DNA of 37,047 nucleotides from an uncultured Bacteroides sp. (GTDB taxonomy: Bacteria > Bacteroidota > Bacteroidia > Bacteroidales > Bacteroidaceae), in assembly GCA_949289345.1 (NCBI GenBank), contig CASENS010000059.1:1-37047 (forward strand), read 5' to 3'. Each line of letters opens with the position of its first letter. Within the stretch, counting starts at the first letter, position 1. Positions 15,722 to 24,583 of the stretch are shown piece after piece. Position numbers and translations under genes: made by a program. Below the pieces are notes generated by a model. The model did not search any database, had not been told where the DNA came from, and saw only the letters and a program-made list of their open reading frames with translations.

Positions 15722-17026
15722 ATGGCATCATTCATCATAGAAGGCGGGCATCACCTGTCGGGCGACATCCACCCGCAAGGAGCCAAGAACGAGGTGCTGC
15801 AAATCATCTGCGCCGCCTTGCTCACCGACGAGGAAGTGACCGTACACAACGTGCCCGACATTCTGGACGTGAACAACCTCATCCAGCTGATGCGCGATAT
15901 GGGTGTCAGTGTCTCCAAATTAGGCATAGACTCATACCGCTTCCGGGCGGCACAAGTGGACATGGAATACTTAGGCTGCGATGAGTTCTTGAAGAAATGT
16001 GCCAGCCTGCGAGGCTCGGTCATGCTGGTAGGTCCCCTGCTGGCACGCTTCGGAAAGGCCGTCATCTCCCGCCCCGGAGGTGACAAGATAGGACGCCGCC
16101 GACTGGATACACACTTTATCGGCATCCAAAAACTGGGAGCCGCCTTCCGCTATGATGAAGAACGGGGAGCCTACGAAATAACCGCCCCTCACCTGACAGG
16201 CACTTACATGTTGCTGGACGAAGCTTCCGTCACCGGCACGGCCAACATCGTCATGGCTGCCGTATTGGCCAAAGGACGCACCGTCATCTACAACGCAGCT
16301 TGCGAACCCTATGTTCAGCAACTCTGCCACTTGCTGAACCGCATGGGAGCACGCATCCAAGGCATTGCCTCCAATCTGCTCACCATCGACGGCGTGGAAC
16401 AACTGCACGGCACGGAGCATACCGTCCTGCCGGACATGATTGAAGTGGGCAGTTTCATCGGCATGGCTGCCATGACGCAGAGCGAACTGACCATAAAGAA
16501 CGTATCGCACCAACACCTGGGAATCATCCCCGAAAGTTTCCGCCGCCTGGGCGTCCGCTTGGAGCAACAAGGCGATGACATCTACATCCCCGCACAAGAT
16601 ACCTACGAAATAGAGTCGTTCATGGACGGATCCATCATGACCATTGCCGACGCGCCTTGGCCGGGACTGACGCCCGACCTGCTGAGCGTGATGCTCGTAG
16701 TGGCCACACAAGCCAAAGGCAGCGTGCTCATCCACCAAAAGATGTTCGAAAGCCGCTTGTTTTTCGTGGACAAGCTTATCGACATGGGAGCACAAATCAT
16801 CCTCTGCGACCCACACCGGGCTGTAGTCATCGGCCATGACCACGGGTTTAAGCTGAGGGGAGGAAACATGACCTCACCAGACATCCGCGCCGGCATCGCC
16901 CTGCTTATTGCCGCCCTAAGTGCCGACGGCATCAGCCGTATCCACAACATTGAGCAGATAGACAGGGGCTATCAAGACATTGAAAAGAGACTGAATGCGA
17001 TTGGGGCCAGAATTACGAGAATATAA
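15722..17026 (+). CDS. murA: UDP-N-acetylglucosamine 1-carboxyvinyltransferase (MurA) with Asp in place of the active-site Cys
   Basis: A 434-residue enzyme that transfers enolpyruvate from PEP to UDP-GlcNAc, the first committed step of peptidoglycan synthesis. The GAKNEVLQ motif puts Lys22 and Asn23 at the same numbers as in E. coli. The active-site loop, which reads PGGC-IGARP-DLH in E. coli around Cys115, reads RPGGDKIGRRRLDTH here, with Asp121 replacing the cysteine. Cys-to-Asp MurA variants in Mycobacterium, Chlamydia and Borrelia remain active but escape alkylation by fosfomycin, so intrinsic resistance is expected. The gene is embedded in the tsaB operon; rimM starts nine bases downstream. 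Confidence 0.96.
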   Translation: MASFIIEGGHHLSGDIHPQGAKNEVLQIICAALLTDEEVTVHNVPDILDVNNLIQLMRDMGVSVSKLGIDSYRFRAAQVDMEYLGCDEFLKKCASLRGSVMLVGPLLARFGKAVISRPGGDKIGRRRLDTHFIGIQKLGAAFRYDEERGAYEITAPHLTGTYMLLDEASVTGTANIVMAAVLAKGRTVIYNAACEPYVQQLCHLLNRMGARIQGIASNLLTIDGVEQLHGTEHTVLPDMIEVGSFIGMAAMTQSELTIKNVSHQHLGIIPESFRRLGVRLEQQGDDIYIPAQDTYEIESFMDGSIMTIADAPWPGLTPDLLSVMLVVATQAKGSVLIHQKMFESRLFFVDKLIDMGAQIILCDPHRAVVIGHDHGFKLRGGNMTSPDIRAGIALLIAALSADGISRIHNIEQIDRGYQDIEKRLNAIGARITRI

Positions 17027-17035
17027 AAAGACCTT

Positions 17036-17575
17036 ATGATACGCAGAGACGAAGTATATAAGATAGGTATATTGAACAAACCGCACGGCGTACGGGGTGA
17101 GCTGCTGTTCACCTTCACGGACGACATCTTCGATCGGGTGGAGGCGGAATACATCGTCTGCCTCATGGACGGCATCCTGGTACCTTTCTACATCGAAGAA
17201 TACCGCTTCCGCACGGACACTACCGCTCTCATTAAACTGGAGGATGTGGACACCGCCGAGCAAGCACGCCGCTTCACCAATGTGGAAGTCTACTTCCCCG
17301 TCCATCACGCCCGCGAAGCCGAAACCGAAGGCGAACTGACGTGGAATTACTTTGTAGGCTTCCGCATGGAGGAGGTGCATTACGGGCATTTGGGCGAAGT
17401 GACGGATGTGGATACTTCCACCGTCAACACCTTATTTATAGTAGGCCACAATGGGGAGGAAACACTCATCCCGGCACAGGAGGAGTTCATCACCGACATT
17501 GACCATGAGCACCGCGTCATCACCGTCAACCTGCCCGAAGGCCTGTTGAATTTAGAGAACGTAGAAGAGGCATGA
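17036..17575 (+). CDS. rimM: Ribosome maturation factor RimM
   Basis: A 179-residue protein that binds S19 and helps mature the 30S head. The N-terminal domain has the family start [19 protein letters not shown], and the C-terminal PRC barrel carries WNYFVGFRM and [13 protein letters not shown]. The length is typical. Its stop overlaps the start of the following M23 peptidase gene by four bases (ATGA), which suggests translational coupling. Confidence 0.96.
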   Translation: MIRRDEVYKIGILNKPHGVRGELLFTFTDDIFDRVEAEYIVCLMDGILVPFYIEEYRFRTDTTALIKLEDVDTAEQARRFTNVEVYFPVHHAREAETEGELTWNYFVGFRMEEVHYGHLGEVTDVDTSTVNTLFIVGHNGEETLIPAQEEFITDIDHEHRVITVNLPEGLLNLENVEEA

Positions 17576-18435
17576 CAACGAAGAAAAAGAAACGAAAACA
17601 CTGGTGGCAAAACATCCGCTTCAAGTATCGCCTGACCATCACCAACGAGAATACGCTGGAGGACGTCATCACACTGCACGTGTCCAAGCTGAACGGACTC
17701 TCGTGGCTGGTGTTCGTTTTAGGGTTGCTGTTTGTCATCGCTTCGCTTATTGTAGCCTATACCCCTTTGCGCAACTACCTGCCCGGCTATATGAATAGTG
17801 AAATACGCTCGCAGGTAGTAGACAACGCACTGCGTGCTGACTCCCTGCAACAGGCGTTGAACCGGCAAAACCTCTATATCATGAACATACAGGACATATT
17901 CCGAGGCGATGTACGTACGGACACAGTGCAATCCATCGACTCACTCACCGCCTTACGTCGTGACTCGCTGATGGAACGCACCCAACGTGAAGAGGAGTTC
18001 CGCCGCCAATATGAAGAACGCGAAAAGTACAACCTGAATACACTTGCTTCACGTTCGGATGCGGAAGGCATGATATTCTATCCGCCTACACGAGGCATTA
18101 TTTCCTCCCCCTTCGCCCCTGACAACCGGCACTTTGGCACCGACATAGCCGCAACGCCCGGTGAAAGCGTGTTGGCCGTATTGGATGGTACGGTCATTTT
18201 GAGTGCCTACACCGCCGAGACGGGATATGTCATCCAGATACAGCACCACCAGGACTTCATCTCCACCTACAAACATTGCGCCTCTTTGTTGAAGCGCGAG
18301 GGCGACACGGTGAAAGGAGGTGAAGCCATCGCCCTGGTGGGTAACACCGGACAACTGACAACCGGTCCTCACCTGCACTTCGAGTTGTGGCACAATGGAA
18401 GACCCGTCGACCCGGTGCAGTATATTGTATTTTAG
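17572..18435 (+). CDS. Membrane-anchored M23-family metallopeptidase
   Basis: A 287-residue envelope protein. A basic N terminus (KKKKRKHWW) and a transmembrane segment (about residues 43-63) place the rest in the periplasm. A charged coiled-coil region (about 75-160) leads to an M23/LytM domain. The zinc-binding residues look intact: HFGTDIA supplies His and Asp, and HLHFELW supplies the HxH pair. Such proteins cut peptidoglycan cross-links or stems or, with degenerate sites, activate amidases; this one appears catalytically competent. It overlaps rimM by four bases and is followed 36 bases later by dxr. Confidence 0.92.
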   Translation: MTTKKKKRKHWWQNIRFKYRLTITNENTLEDVITLHVSKLNGLSWLVFVLGLLFVIASLIVAYTPLRNYLPGYMNSEIRSQVVDNALRADSLQQALNRQNLYIMNIQDIFRGDVRTDTVQSIDSLTALRRDSLMERTQREEEFRRQYEEREKYNLNTLASRSDAEGMIFYPPTRGIISSPFAPDNRHFGTDIAATPGESVLAVLDGTVILSAYTAETGYVIQIQHHQDFISTYKHCASLLKREGDTVKGGEAIALVGNTGQLTTGPHLHFELWHNGRPVDPVQYIVF

Positions 18436-18471
18436 CAGATATATTATAATAAGGATATAAGAGACAAAGAT

Positions 18472-19626
18472 ATGAAGAAACAAATAGCCATACTCGGTTC
18501 GACCGGCTCCATCGGCACCCAAGCCTTACAGGTCATTGAAGAGCATCCCGACTTGTACGAGGCCTACGTGCTGACGGCAGGCAACCAAGTGGACAAACTC
18601 ATCGAACAAGCCCGAAAGTTCAAGCCCGAAGCTGTGGTGATAGCCAACGAGGCACATTACGCCCACTTGAAAGAAGCCTTGGCCGACCTTCCCATCAAGG
18701 TCTATGCCGGTGAGGACGCCCTCTGCCAAATTGTGCAGGAGACACCTATCGACATGGTGCTCACCGCCATGGTGGGCTACGCCGGACTACGCCCCACAAT
18801 GAACGCCATCCGCGCCCGCAAACCTATCGCCTTGGCCAACAAGGAAACATTAGTGGTGGCCGGTGAGCTGGTCAACGAACTGGCGCGGGTAAACGGCACG
18901 CCCATCCTCCCGGTGGACTCCGAACACTCGGCCGTCTTCCAATGCCTGGCAGGCGAAATAGGCAACCCCATCGAGAAAGTAATACTGACAGCTTCGGGAG
19001 GTCCTTTCCGTACCTTCACCCGCGAGCAACTGGCCACCGTCACCAAAGAACAAGCCTTGCACCACCCCAACTGGGCCATGGGCGCCAAGATAACCATCGA
19101 CTCCGCCTCCATGATGAACAAGGGCTTTGAGGTCATCGAGGCCAAATGGCTGTTCGGCGTGCGTCCGGAACAGATAGAAGTGGTGGTTCACCCGCAATCG
19201 GTCATCCACTCGATGGTGCAGTTCGAGGACGGAGCGGTGAAAGCGCAACTGGGCATGCCGGACATGCGCCTGCCCATCCAGTACGCCTTCTCCTACCCCG
19301 ACCGCGTGCATGCCTCGTTCCCCCGGCTGGACTTCCGCACCTGCACGAGCCTCACCTTCGAGCAGCCCGACCCTGAGCGCTTCCGCAACCTGGCCCTGGC
19401 CTACGAGGCGTTGCACCAAGGAGGCAACATGCCCTGCATCGTCAATGCCGCCAACGAAGTCTGCGTCCGCGCTTTCCTGGAAGACCGCGTGTCCTTCCTG
19501 GGCATGAGCGATGTCATCGCCAAGACAATGCAACGGGTGCCGCTCATCACCAAGCCCACGTATGAAGACTATGTGGCGACCGATGCCGAAGCGAGAAGGA
19601 AAGCGGAAGAAATCCTTACAAGCTGA
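18472..19626 (+). CDS. dxr: 1-deoxy-D-xylulose 5-phosphate reductoisomerase
   Basis: A 384-residue NADPH-dependent enzyme that converts DXP to methylerythritol 4-phosphate, the first committed step of the MEP isoprenoid pathway. The dinucleotide-binding motif GSTGSIG (residues 8-14), ALANKETLVVAG, the metal-binding PVDSEHSAVFQ, ASGGPFR and the SASMMNKG loop are all present. The length is normal. Fosmidomycin is the classical inhibitor of this enzyme. The gene is followed by a 22-bp-period array before rseP. Confidence 0.97.
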   Translation: MKKQIAILGSTGSIGTQALQVIEEHPDLYEAYVLTAGNQVDKLIEQARKFKPEAVVIANEAHYAHLKEALADLPIKVYAGEDALCQIVQETPIDMVLTAMVGYAGLRPTMNAIRARKPIALANKETLVVAGELVNELARVNGTPILPVDSEHSAVFQCLAGEIGNPIEKVILTASGGPFRTFTREQLATVTKEQALHHPNWAMGAKITIDSASMMNKGFEVIEAKWLFGVRPEQIEVVVHPQSVIHSMVQFEDGAVKAQLGMPDMRLPIQYAFSYPDRVHASFPRLDFRTCTSLTFEQPDPERFRNLALAYEALHQGGNMPCIVNAANEVCVRAFLEDRVSFLGMSDVIAKTMQRVPLITKPTYEDYVATDAEARRKAEEILTS

Positions 19627-19627
19627 C

Positions 19628-19730
19628 CATCGGGGACACCCCGTTTTGTCGTTTGTCCCCGACGACCTCCTCGTGGGGGACAAACGAGACCCTCGTCGGG
19701 GACAAACGGGACGCCCGTGGGGGACACACG
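19628..19730. repeat. Five-unit array of GGGGACA boxes with exact 22-bp period, one unit inverted
   Basis: Starting two bases after the dxr stop, 15-bp boxes begin at 19628, 19650, 19672, 19694 and 19716, separated by 7-bp spacers that differ. Units three to five read CGTGGGGGACAAACG, CGTCGGGGACAAACG and CGTGGGGGACACACG. Unit two, CGTTTGTCCCCGACG, is the exact reverse complement of unit four and one mismatch from unit three, so RNA could form alternative 15-bp hairpins. Unit one is degenerate. The array is in the 186-base gap between dxr and rseP and has no reading frame of note. Confidence 0.8.
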
Positions 19731-19812
19731 AAATCGACATTGATTATCAACAGATTACGAAATAGACAGAAAACAGATAAGTATAAACAAGAAAAGTAAT
19801 AATTAGAGACAA

Positions 19813-21174
19813 ATGGAAACATTCCTTATCAAGGCCCTGCAACTCATCCTGAGCCTGTCGCTCCTAGTGATTATCCACGAGATGGGGCATTTCCTTTTTG
19901 CCAAACTGTTCAAAACAAGAGTAGAGAAATTCTGCCTTTTCTTCGACCCTTGGTTCACCCTCTTCAAATTCAAACCGAAGAAAAGCGAGACGGAATATGC
20001 CGTTGGCTGGCTTCCGCTGGGTGGATACGTCAAAATCAGCGGCATGATAGACGAGTCGATGGATACCGAGCAGATGAAACAGCCTGTCAAACCCTGGGAA
20101 TTCCGTGCCAAGCCCGCCTGGCAACGCCTGCTCATCATGGTAGGCGGCGTGGTGTTCAACTTCTTATTGGCTCTGTTCATCTACAGTATGATACTCTTTG
20201 CCTGGGGCGACGCCTACATCCCCGTGCAGAAAGCACCGCTGGGCATGGACTTCAACGAGACAATGCACCAAGTGGGCTTCGAGGACGGTGACGTGCTCAT
20301 CAGCGCTGACGGCGTGCCTTTCGAACGTATGGGCACCGACTTACTGACCAGCATTGTGGATGCCCGCCAAGTAACCGTGCTGCGCAACGGAGAGCCCGCA
20401 TCGGTTTATATCCCCGACAACCTGATGGACCGCTTGTTGGCGGACAGTACCCGCTTTGCCGACTTCCGTTACCCTTATGTAATCGACAGCCTGGTCGCAG
20501 ACAGTCCCGCTCAGTTGGCAGGTCTCCAGCCGGGCGACAGCATCACACGCATGGATGGGCAAAGCATCTCCTTCCAGGACTTTCTATTGACCATGGACCA
20601 ACGCCGCCGGCAAGCCGAAAGCGCCACGAACGACAGCCTGCGCAACGCCTTGCGCCAAGTCAACCTGACATACATGCGTGACGGCGTGACCCACAACCTG
20701 ACCTTGAAAGCCGACACAGCTTTCAAGGTAGGCGTCTACGCCGTGATGCAGACCGACCGCCTGCTGCCCGTGGTGAAGAAGGAATACACGTTCTTCTCTT
20801 CCATCCCCGCCGGTGTAGAGCTGGGCGTCAACACCTTGGCCGGCTATGTGGACCAGATGAAATACCTTTTCTCCAAGGAAGGAGCCAAACAGTTGGGTGG
20901 CTTCGGCACCATCGGAAGCATCTTCCCCGCCACATGGGACTGGCACCAGTTCTGGTACATGACCGCCTTCCTCAGCATCATCCTGGCCTTCATGAACATC
21001 CTGCCCATCCCTGCGTTGGACGGCGGGCACGTGCTCTTCCTGCTTTATGAAATCATCGCCCGGCGCAAACCCAGCGACAAGTTTATGGAGCGGGCACAGG
21101 TAGCAGGCATGTTTATCTTGTTCGCCTTGCTGATATGGGCTAATCTGAATGACGTGCTGAGATTCGTCTTCTAA
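19813..21174 (+). CDS. rseP: Site-2 intramembrane zinc protease RseP
   Basis: A 453-residue S2P-family inner-membrane protease. The zinc motif IIHEMGHFLFAK (HExxH at about residues 22-26) is in the first membrane helix, and the third ligand sits in NILPIPALDGGH near residue 400. Two PDZ-like domains lie in the periplasmic middle (around residues 135-200 and 225-300, the second with LVADSPAQLAGLQPGDSI). In other bacteria it cuts anti-sigma factors or leftover signal peptides; the substrate here is unknown. It closes the tsaB operon and is followed by a strong terminator. Confidence 0.95.
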   Translation: METFLIKALQLILSLSLLVIIHEMGHFLFAKLFKTRVEKFCLFFDPWFTLFKFKPKKSETEYAVGWLPLGGYVKISGMIDESMDTEQMKQPVKPWEFRAKPAWQRLLIMVGGVVFNFLLALFIYSMILFAWGDAYIPVQKAPLGMDFNETMHQVGFEDGDVLISADGVPFERMGTDLLTSIVDARQVTVLRNGEPASVYIPDNLMDRLLADSTRFADFRYPYVIDSLVADSPAQLAGLQPGDSITRMDGQSISFQDFLLTMDQRRRQAESATNDSLRNALRQVNLTYMRDGVTHNLTLKADTAFKVGVYAVMQTDRLLPVVKKEYTFFSSIPAGVELGVNTLAGYVDQMKYLFSKEGAKQLGGFGTIGSIFPATWDWHQFWYMTAFLSIILAFMNILPIPALDGGHVLFLLYEIIARRKPSDKFMERAQVAGMFILFALLIWANLNDVLRFVF

Positions 21175-21257
21175 AATGGGGCGAGGACAACTCCAACAAC
21201 CCATTTGTTTAATTCCTCCTCCCAAACGGCATTAACCTTTATTCCCGTCCTCTTTCC

Positions 21258-21300
21258 AAACGGCTTCCCATGCGTGACTCGTACGGGAAGCCGTTTTTTC
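21258..21300 (+). terminator. Intrinsic terminator after rseP
   Basis: AAACGGCTTCCC (21258-21269) pairs with GGGAAGCCGTTT (21285-21296), a perfect 12-bp stem followed by a run of T. It lies 83 bases after the rseP stop and marks the end of the tsaB-rseP operon. It also shows that the next gene cannot start upstream of about 21300. Confidence 0.9.
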
Positions 21301-21424
21301 CTTAATCACATATACGTCCGGCCGCAAAAAATAATGAACGCAATATTTGTTTCGTCAAAGCCTCATAAACCATTAATTTCCAATCATATTTCCGTAATTT
21401 GCTCCGTATCTCACTTTTTTGTAT

Positions 21425-21432
21425 TATCTTTG
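21425..21432 (+). promoter_or_regulatory. -7 box of the outer-membrane protein and glycosyltransferase genes
   Basis: TATCTTTG matches TAnnTTTG; a TTTG lies 23 bases upstream (21398-21401), slightly wide of the usual spacing. Transcription near 21438 leaves a short leader of 13-22 bases before the two possible start codons. Confidence 0.6.
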
Positions 21433-21459
21433 TCCGCCAGACTAACAAAGATGACCTTT

Positions 21460-22677
21460 ATGAAGTTTATCCAACGCATACTGATTTTTATTCTGCTGGC
21501 TCTCGTGGCGTCCAATGGTCTCTACTCCCAAGAAATGAATGACACGACGGCGCAGGACACTACCACCCGCACATTATCGAAAAAAGAGCTGCGAAAGCTA
21601 CGGGTAGCCCAGCGTAACTTCCACTACAATATTTTGGGTGGTCCCAGCTACTCACCCGACTTTGGCCTGCTCGTAGGCGGCAGCGCACTGATGACTTTCA
21701 GTTTGAATCCCAAGGATACGACATTAAAGCGCTCTGTGGTGCCCATGGCCATAGCTTTCATGTTCGACGGAGGTATTAATCTCTTCTCCAAACCGCAACT
21801 TTTTTTCAAGGGAGACCGCTTCCGTATCTTCGGCAAGTTCAGCTATAAGAATACAGTGGAAAACTACTACGGCATAGGTTACGACACAAACAAAAACTAC
21901 TTGCGAAGTGACTCTACCAGCCAATACCGATATAGTGGAGTACAAATAAACCCATGGTTCCTCTTCCGTTTGGGCGAAAGCAATTTCTTTGCAGGGCCAC
22001 AGATTGACATTAACTATGACCACTTCACCAAGCCAGGCAAGCTATTAGCCAAGGAACCAAACTATCAAGCCGCAGGTGGCAATGAGCATGGATATAAGAA
22101 CTTCAACTCTGGCTTAGGGTTCCTCCTGACGTACGACAGCCGAGACGTACCCGCCAATGCATACAAGGGTATTTATTTGGACTTCCGAGGCATGATGTAC
22201 CACAAGATATTTGGGAGTGAAAACAATTTTTACCGTTTGGAATTGGACTACCGACAATATAAAGAAGTTGGCAACCGCAAGGTCATTGCATGGACAGCAC
22301 AGACGAAGAACGTGTTTGGCGATAACATCCCCTTGACACAATACGCTTTGACTGGCACACCTTTCGATTTGCGCGGGTATTATCAAGGGCAATATCGCGA
22401 CAAATCCTCGCACATCATCATGGCCGAATACCGCCAAATGTTCAACACCGACCAAGAGAACTGGCTGCAACGCATCATTAGCCATTTAGGCTTCGTAGTA
22501 TGGGGCGGATGTGGTTTCATGGGTCCCAATCCAGTGGACATTGAAGGCGTATTGCCCAACTATGGCGTAGGTTTGCGCATTGAAGTGCAACCACGCATGA
22601 ATGTGCGTCTGGACTTAGGTAAAAACACGGTAAATAACCAGACATTGTTTTATTTCAACATGACAGAAGCGTTTTAA
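21460..22677 (+). CDS. Omp85/BamA-TamA-type outer-membrane beta-barrel protein
   Basis: A 405-residue outer-membrane protein. A signal peptide (MKFIQRILIFILLALVASNG) is followed by a short basic linker and then a beta-barrel from about residue 50 to the C-terminal Phe. The barrel carries FDLRGYYQGQ (around residue 300), which matches the RGY/RGF loop motif of the Omp85 superfamily, and ends in YFNMTEAF. No POTRA domains precede the barrel, unlike BamA or TamA, so this is a short surface-antigen-like member; its cargo is unknown. The ATG at 21460 is preferred for its clean signal peptide. The ATG at 21451 adds three residues, and a longer upstream frame is excluded by the terminator and promoter. 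The glycosyltransferase starts four bases after the stop. Confidence 0.85.
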   Translation: MKFIQRILIFILLALVASNGLYSQEMNDTTAQDTTTRTLSKKELRKLRVAQRNFHYNILGGPSYSPDFGLLVGGSALMTFSLNPKDTTLKRSVVPMAIAFMFDGGINLFSKPQLFFKGDRFRIFGKFSYKNTVENYYGIGYDTNKNYLRSDSTSQYRYSGVQINPWFLFRLGESNFFAGPQIDINYDHFTKPGKLLAKEPNYQAAGGNEHGYKNFNSGLGFLLTYDSRDVPANAYKGIYLDFRGMMYHKIFGSENNFYRLELDYRQYKEVGNRKVIAWTAQTKNVFGDNIPLTQYALTGTPFDLRGYYQGQYRDKSSHIIMAEYRQMFNTDQENWLQRIISHLGFVVWGGCGFMGPNPVDIEGVLPNYGVGLRIEVQPRMNVRLDLGKNTVNNQTLFYFNMTEAF

Positions 22678-22681
22678 AAGT

Positions 22682-23914
22682 ATGCACGCATTGGAAATCA
22701 TTTTCTGGATAAGCCTTTTTCTCATCTTCTACACCTATTTGGGATATGGCATCTTACTTTGGGCATTAGTAAAGCTCAAGGAACGTTTCGGACAAAAGAA
22801 ATTCCGCCCCATCCTGCTTGCTGACAATGATTTGCCGGAGTTAACCCTCTTCATTGCGGCTTATAACGAAGAGGAAATCGTGGATGAAAAAATGGCCAAC
22901 TGCCTGGCATTGGATTATCCTCCGGAAAAACTCCATATCCTATGGGTGACAGATGGAAGTACGGACACCACCAACCAACGTCTGAAAAAATGGCCTGAAG
23001 CAAAAGTACTCTTTCAACCTTTGCGCATGGGCAAGACTGCCGCCCTCAACCGAGGTATGCGTGAAGTAAAGACACCTTACGTAGTATTTACGGATGCCAA
23101 CACGTTTATCAACTCAAAAGCTTTAAGAAATATCATACAGGCCTTTAATGATCCCAAAGTGGGATGCGTAGCCGGAGAAAAACGTATCCACATCAATAAC
23201 AAAGCCAATGCAGCTGGAGGAGGTGAAGGGCTGTATTGGCGCTACGAATCCACTTTGAAAGACTTGGACGCCAGGCTCTATTCGGCCACAGGTGCCGCAG
23301 GCGAACTTTTTGCCATCCGCACCGACCTCTATGAAGAGATGAAAGCGGATACCTTACTCGATGATTTCATACTCTCCCTACGCATCGTTATGCGAGGTTA
23401 TACCATAGCCTACCGAAAAGATGCCTACGCCATGGAAAACAGTTCCGCCAACATTGAGGAAGAACAAAAGCGTAAAGTGCGTATTGCAGCCGGAGGAATA
23501 CAATCCATTGCCCGCCTATTCCCTCTGCTCAATCCATTCAAATACGGAATATTCACTTTCCAATACGTCTCACACCGTGTCCTGCGCTGGACCTTAACCC
23601 CTGTTTTACTCTTCATCTTGCTGCCTTTGAACACTGTGTTACTATTCTCGCCCGAGCGGTCTTTGCTCTATGCCATCTTTTGGCTCCTGCAAGCTCTGTT
23701 CTATTTAGCCGGAAGCTACGGCAATTTCCTGGCCGGCAAACGCATCAAGAACAAATTTCTTTTCGTACCCTACTATTTTCTCTTTATGAACGCCAATGTT
23801 TTGCGCGGCTTCATATACCTGTACCGACGTAAAGGAATACAGAATGGGACTTGGGAGAAAGCTAAGCGGACAGACATTGGAACCGGTTTGAATGCCAGTA
23901 ACTTTCCTGAATAA
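22682..23914 (+). CDS. Membrane-bound family 2 glycosyltransferase
   Basis: A 410-residue inner-membrane enzyme. An N-terminal hydrophobic segment (about residues 5-27) precedes a GT-A domain with ELTLFIAAYNEEEIV, VTDGSTDTT and VFTDANTF, the DxD-like metal site. The later LLDDFILSLRIVMRGY motif probably holds the catalytic base. Two to four hydrophobic segments follow (about 295-375). The layout resembles processive GT2 enzymes such as poly-GlcNAc synthases, but the product is not predictable from sequence alone. It begins four bases after the Omp85-like gene, so the two are co-expressed; a link between envelope polysaccharide and that barrel is an inference only. Confidence 0.9.
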   Translation: MHALEIIFWISLFLIFYTYLGYGILLWALVKLKERFGQKKFRPILLADNDLPELTLFIAAYNEEEIVDEKMANCLALDYPPEKLHILWVTDGSTDTTNQRLKKWPEAKVLFQPLRMGKTAALNRGMREVKTPYVVFTDANTFINSKALRNIIQAFNDPKVGCVAGEKRIHINNKANAAGGGEGLYWRYESTLKDLDARLYSATGAAGELFAIRTDLYEEMKADTLLDDFILSLRIVMRGYTIAYRKDAYAMENSSANIEEEQKRKVRIAAGGIQSIARLFPLLNPFKYGIFTFQYVSHRVLRWTLTPVLLFILLPLNTVLLFSPERSLLYAIFWLLQALFYLAGSYGNFLAGKRIKNKFLFVPYYFLFMNANVLRGFIYLYRRKGIQNGTWEKAKRTDIGTGLNASNFPE

Positions 23915-24000
23915 AAGAGCAAGCGGTACTGCCATATATCACCACATTGTTTTCGGAGATTAAACGCCCCCCAAACGAAAGCCTATCAGAATAGGGGCAA

Positions 24001-24158
24001 TCCGAAAATCCGATTGCAAAAGTATCCAAGGATAAATGGCAAAGTATCGTTGAATAAACAACAGAATATCCAATAATACTTGGGCAGATAACCAATGATA
24101 ATCAGATTACAGACGTAAGTTTATAGCTAATATAATCATTCACGGCCGGATTTTCGGA
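24001..24158. repeat. Inverted-repeat-bounded intergenic block containing AAGTATCC words
   Basis: The 393-base gap 23915-24307 has no supportable gene. TCCGAAAATCCG (24001-24012) and CGGATTTTCGGA (24147-24158) are perfect 12-bp inverted repeats. Between them lie AAGTATCCAAGGATA (24020-24034), shared exactly with 11296-11310, and degenerate copies such as AAAGTATCG and AATACTTGGG. The block could be a small non-autonomous repeat or a folded 3' UTR. I see no target-site duplication. Confidence 0.5.
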
Positions 24159-24270
24159 CTGACCCGAAAGATTGTGAAATTCATCGTATCAAACTTTCCA
24201 AGCCCTACCTGTCCGAAAAATATTCTTCAAAAAAACTGGTCCGGAAAGCTCCATAAAAAAGAAAAAATAG

Positions 24271-24278
24271 TATCTTTA
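24271..24278 (+). promoter_or_regulatory. Candidate -7 box for the 24308-25930 gene set
   Basis: TATCTTTA differs from TAnnTTTG only at the last base and lies 29 bases before the start of the 88-residue protein gene. The -33 region is unclear. Confidence 0.4.
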
Positions 24279-24307
24279 CAAACGAAATCCATTAAAAACG
24301 TACAATT

Positions 24308-24574
24308 ATGTCAAGTAGAAGAGTTTTAAAAAAGGAAGTAAACGCCATCGCCGGTGAACTTTTTGCCGAATGTATAGTCAACAGTCATGTACCTGGCGCA
24401 AACCAGGAAAAGATATGCAAACTAATGGGAAACGTCCTCTACTTAGCGGACGAATTCATCAAGCGCATCAACCATACGGAGCCTGGAAATGTAAAAGAAT
24501 TCTACAAGAAGCTTCGTGATGACTTCAATGCTAAGGTACAGGAAATATCCGACGAAATAGCCCAACTGAAGTAA
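24308..24574 (+). CDS. Small helical protein of unknown function
   Basis: An 88-residue, highly charged, probably all-helical cytoplasmic protein. It has two cysteines (within AECIV and KICKL), no signal peptide and no membrane segment. The C-terminal third (about residues 60-88) has heptad-like spacing and may form a coiled coil. I cannot place it in a named family. It has a candidate promoter box and starts a compact three-gene series; the acyltransferase begins nine bases after its stop, which supports its being a real gene. Confidence 0.8.
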   Translation: MSSRRVLKKEVNAIAGELFAECIVNSHVPGANQEKICKLMGNVLYLADEFIKRINHTEPGNVKEFYKKLRDDFNAKVQEISDEIAQLK

Positions 24575-24583
24575 ACCGGGAAA

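Noticed and set aside
15971-16843. Open frame of 290 codons on the minus strand opposite murA
   Set aside because: It lies wholly inside murA, with no recognisable motif and His/Gln-rich composition typical of an antisense shadow.
19628-19730. CRISPR array
   Set aside because: Spacers are only 7 bp, one unit is inverted and no cas genes are present.
18850-19740. Open frame of 296 codons on the minus strand over dxr and the 22-bp array
   Set aside because: It is antisense to an unmistakable dxr. Its first codons come from the repeat array, so it is an artefact of composition.
21205-21459. N-terminal extension of the Omp85-like protein
   Set aside because: It would include the rseP terminator and the promoter of the gene itself, and would bury the signal peptide.
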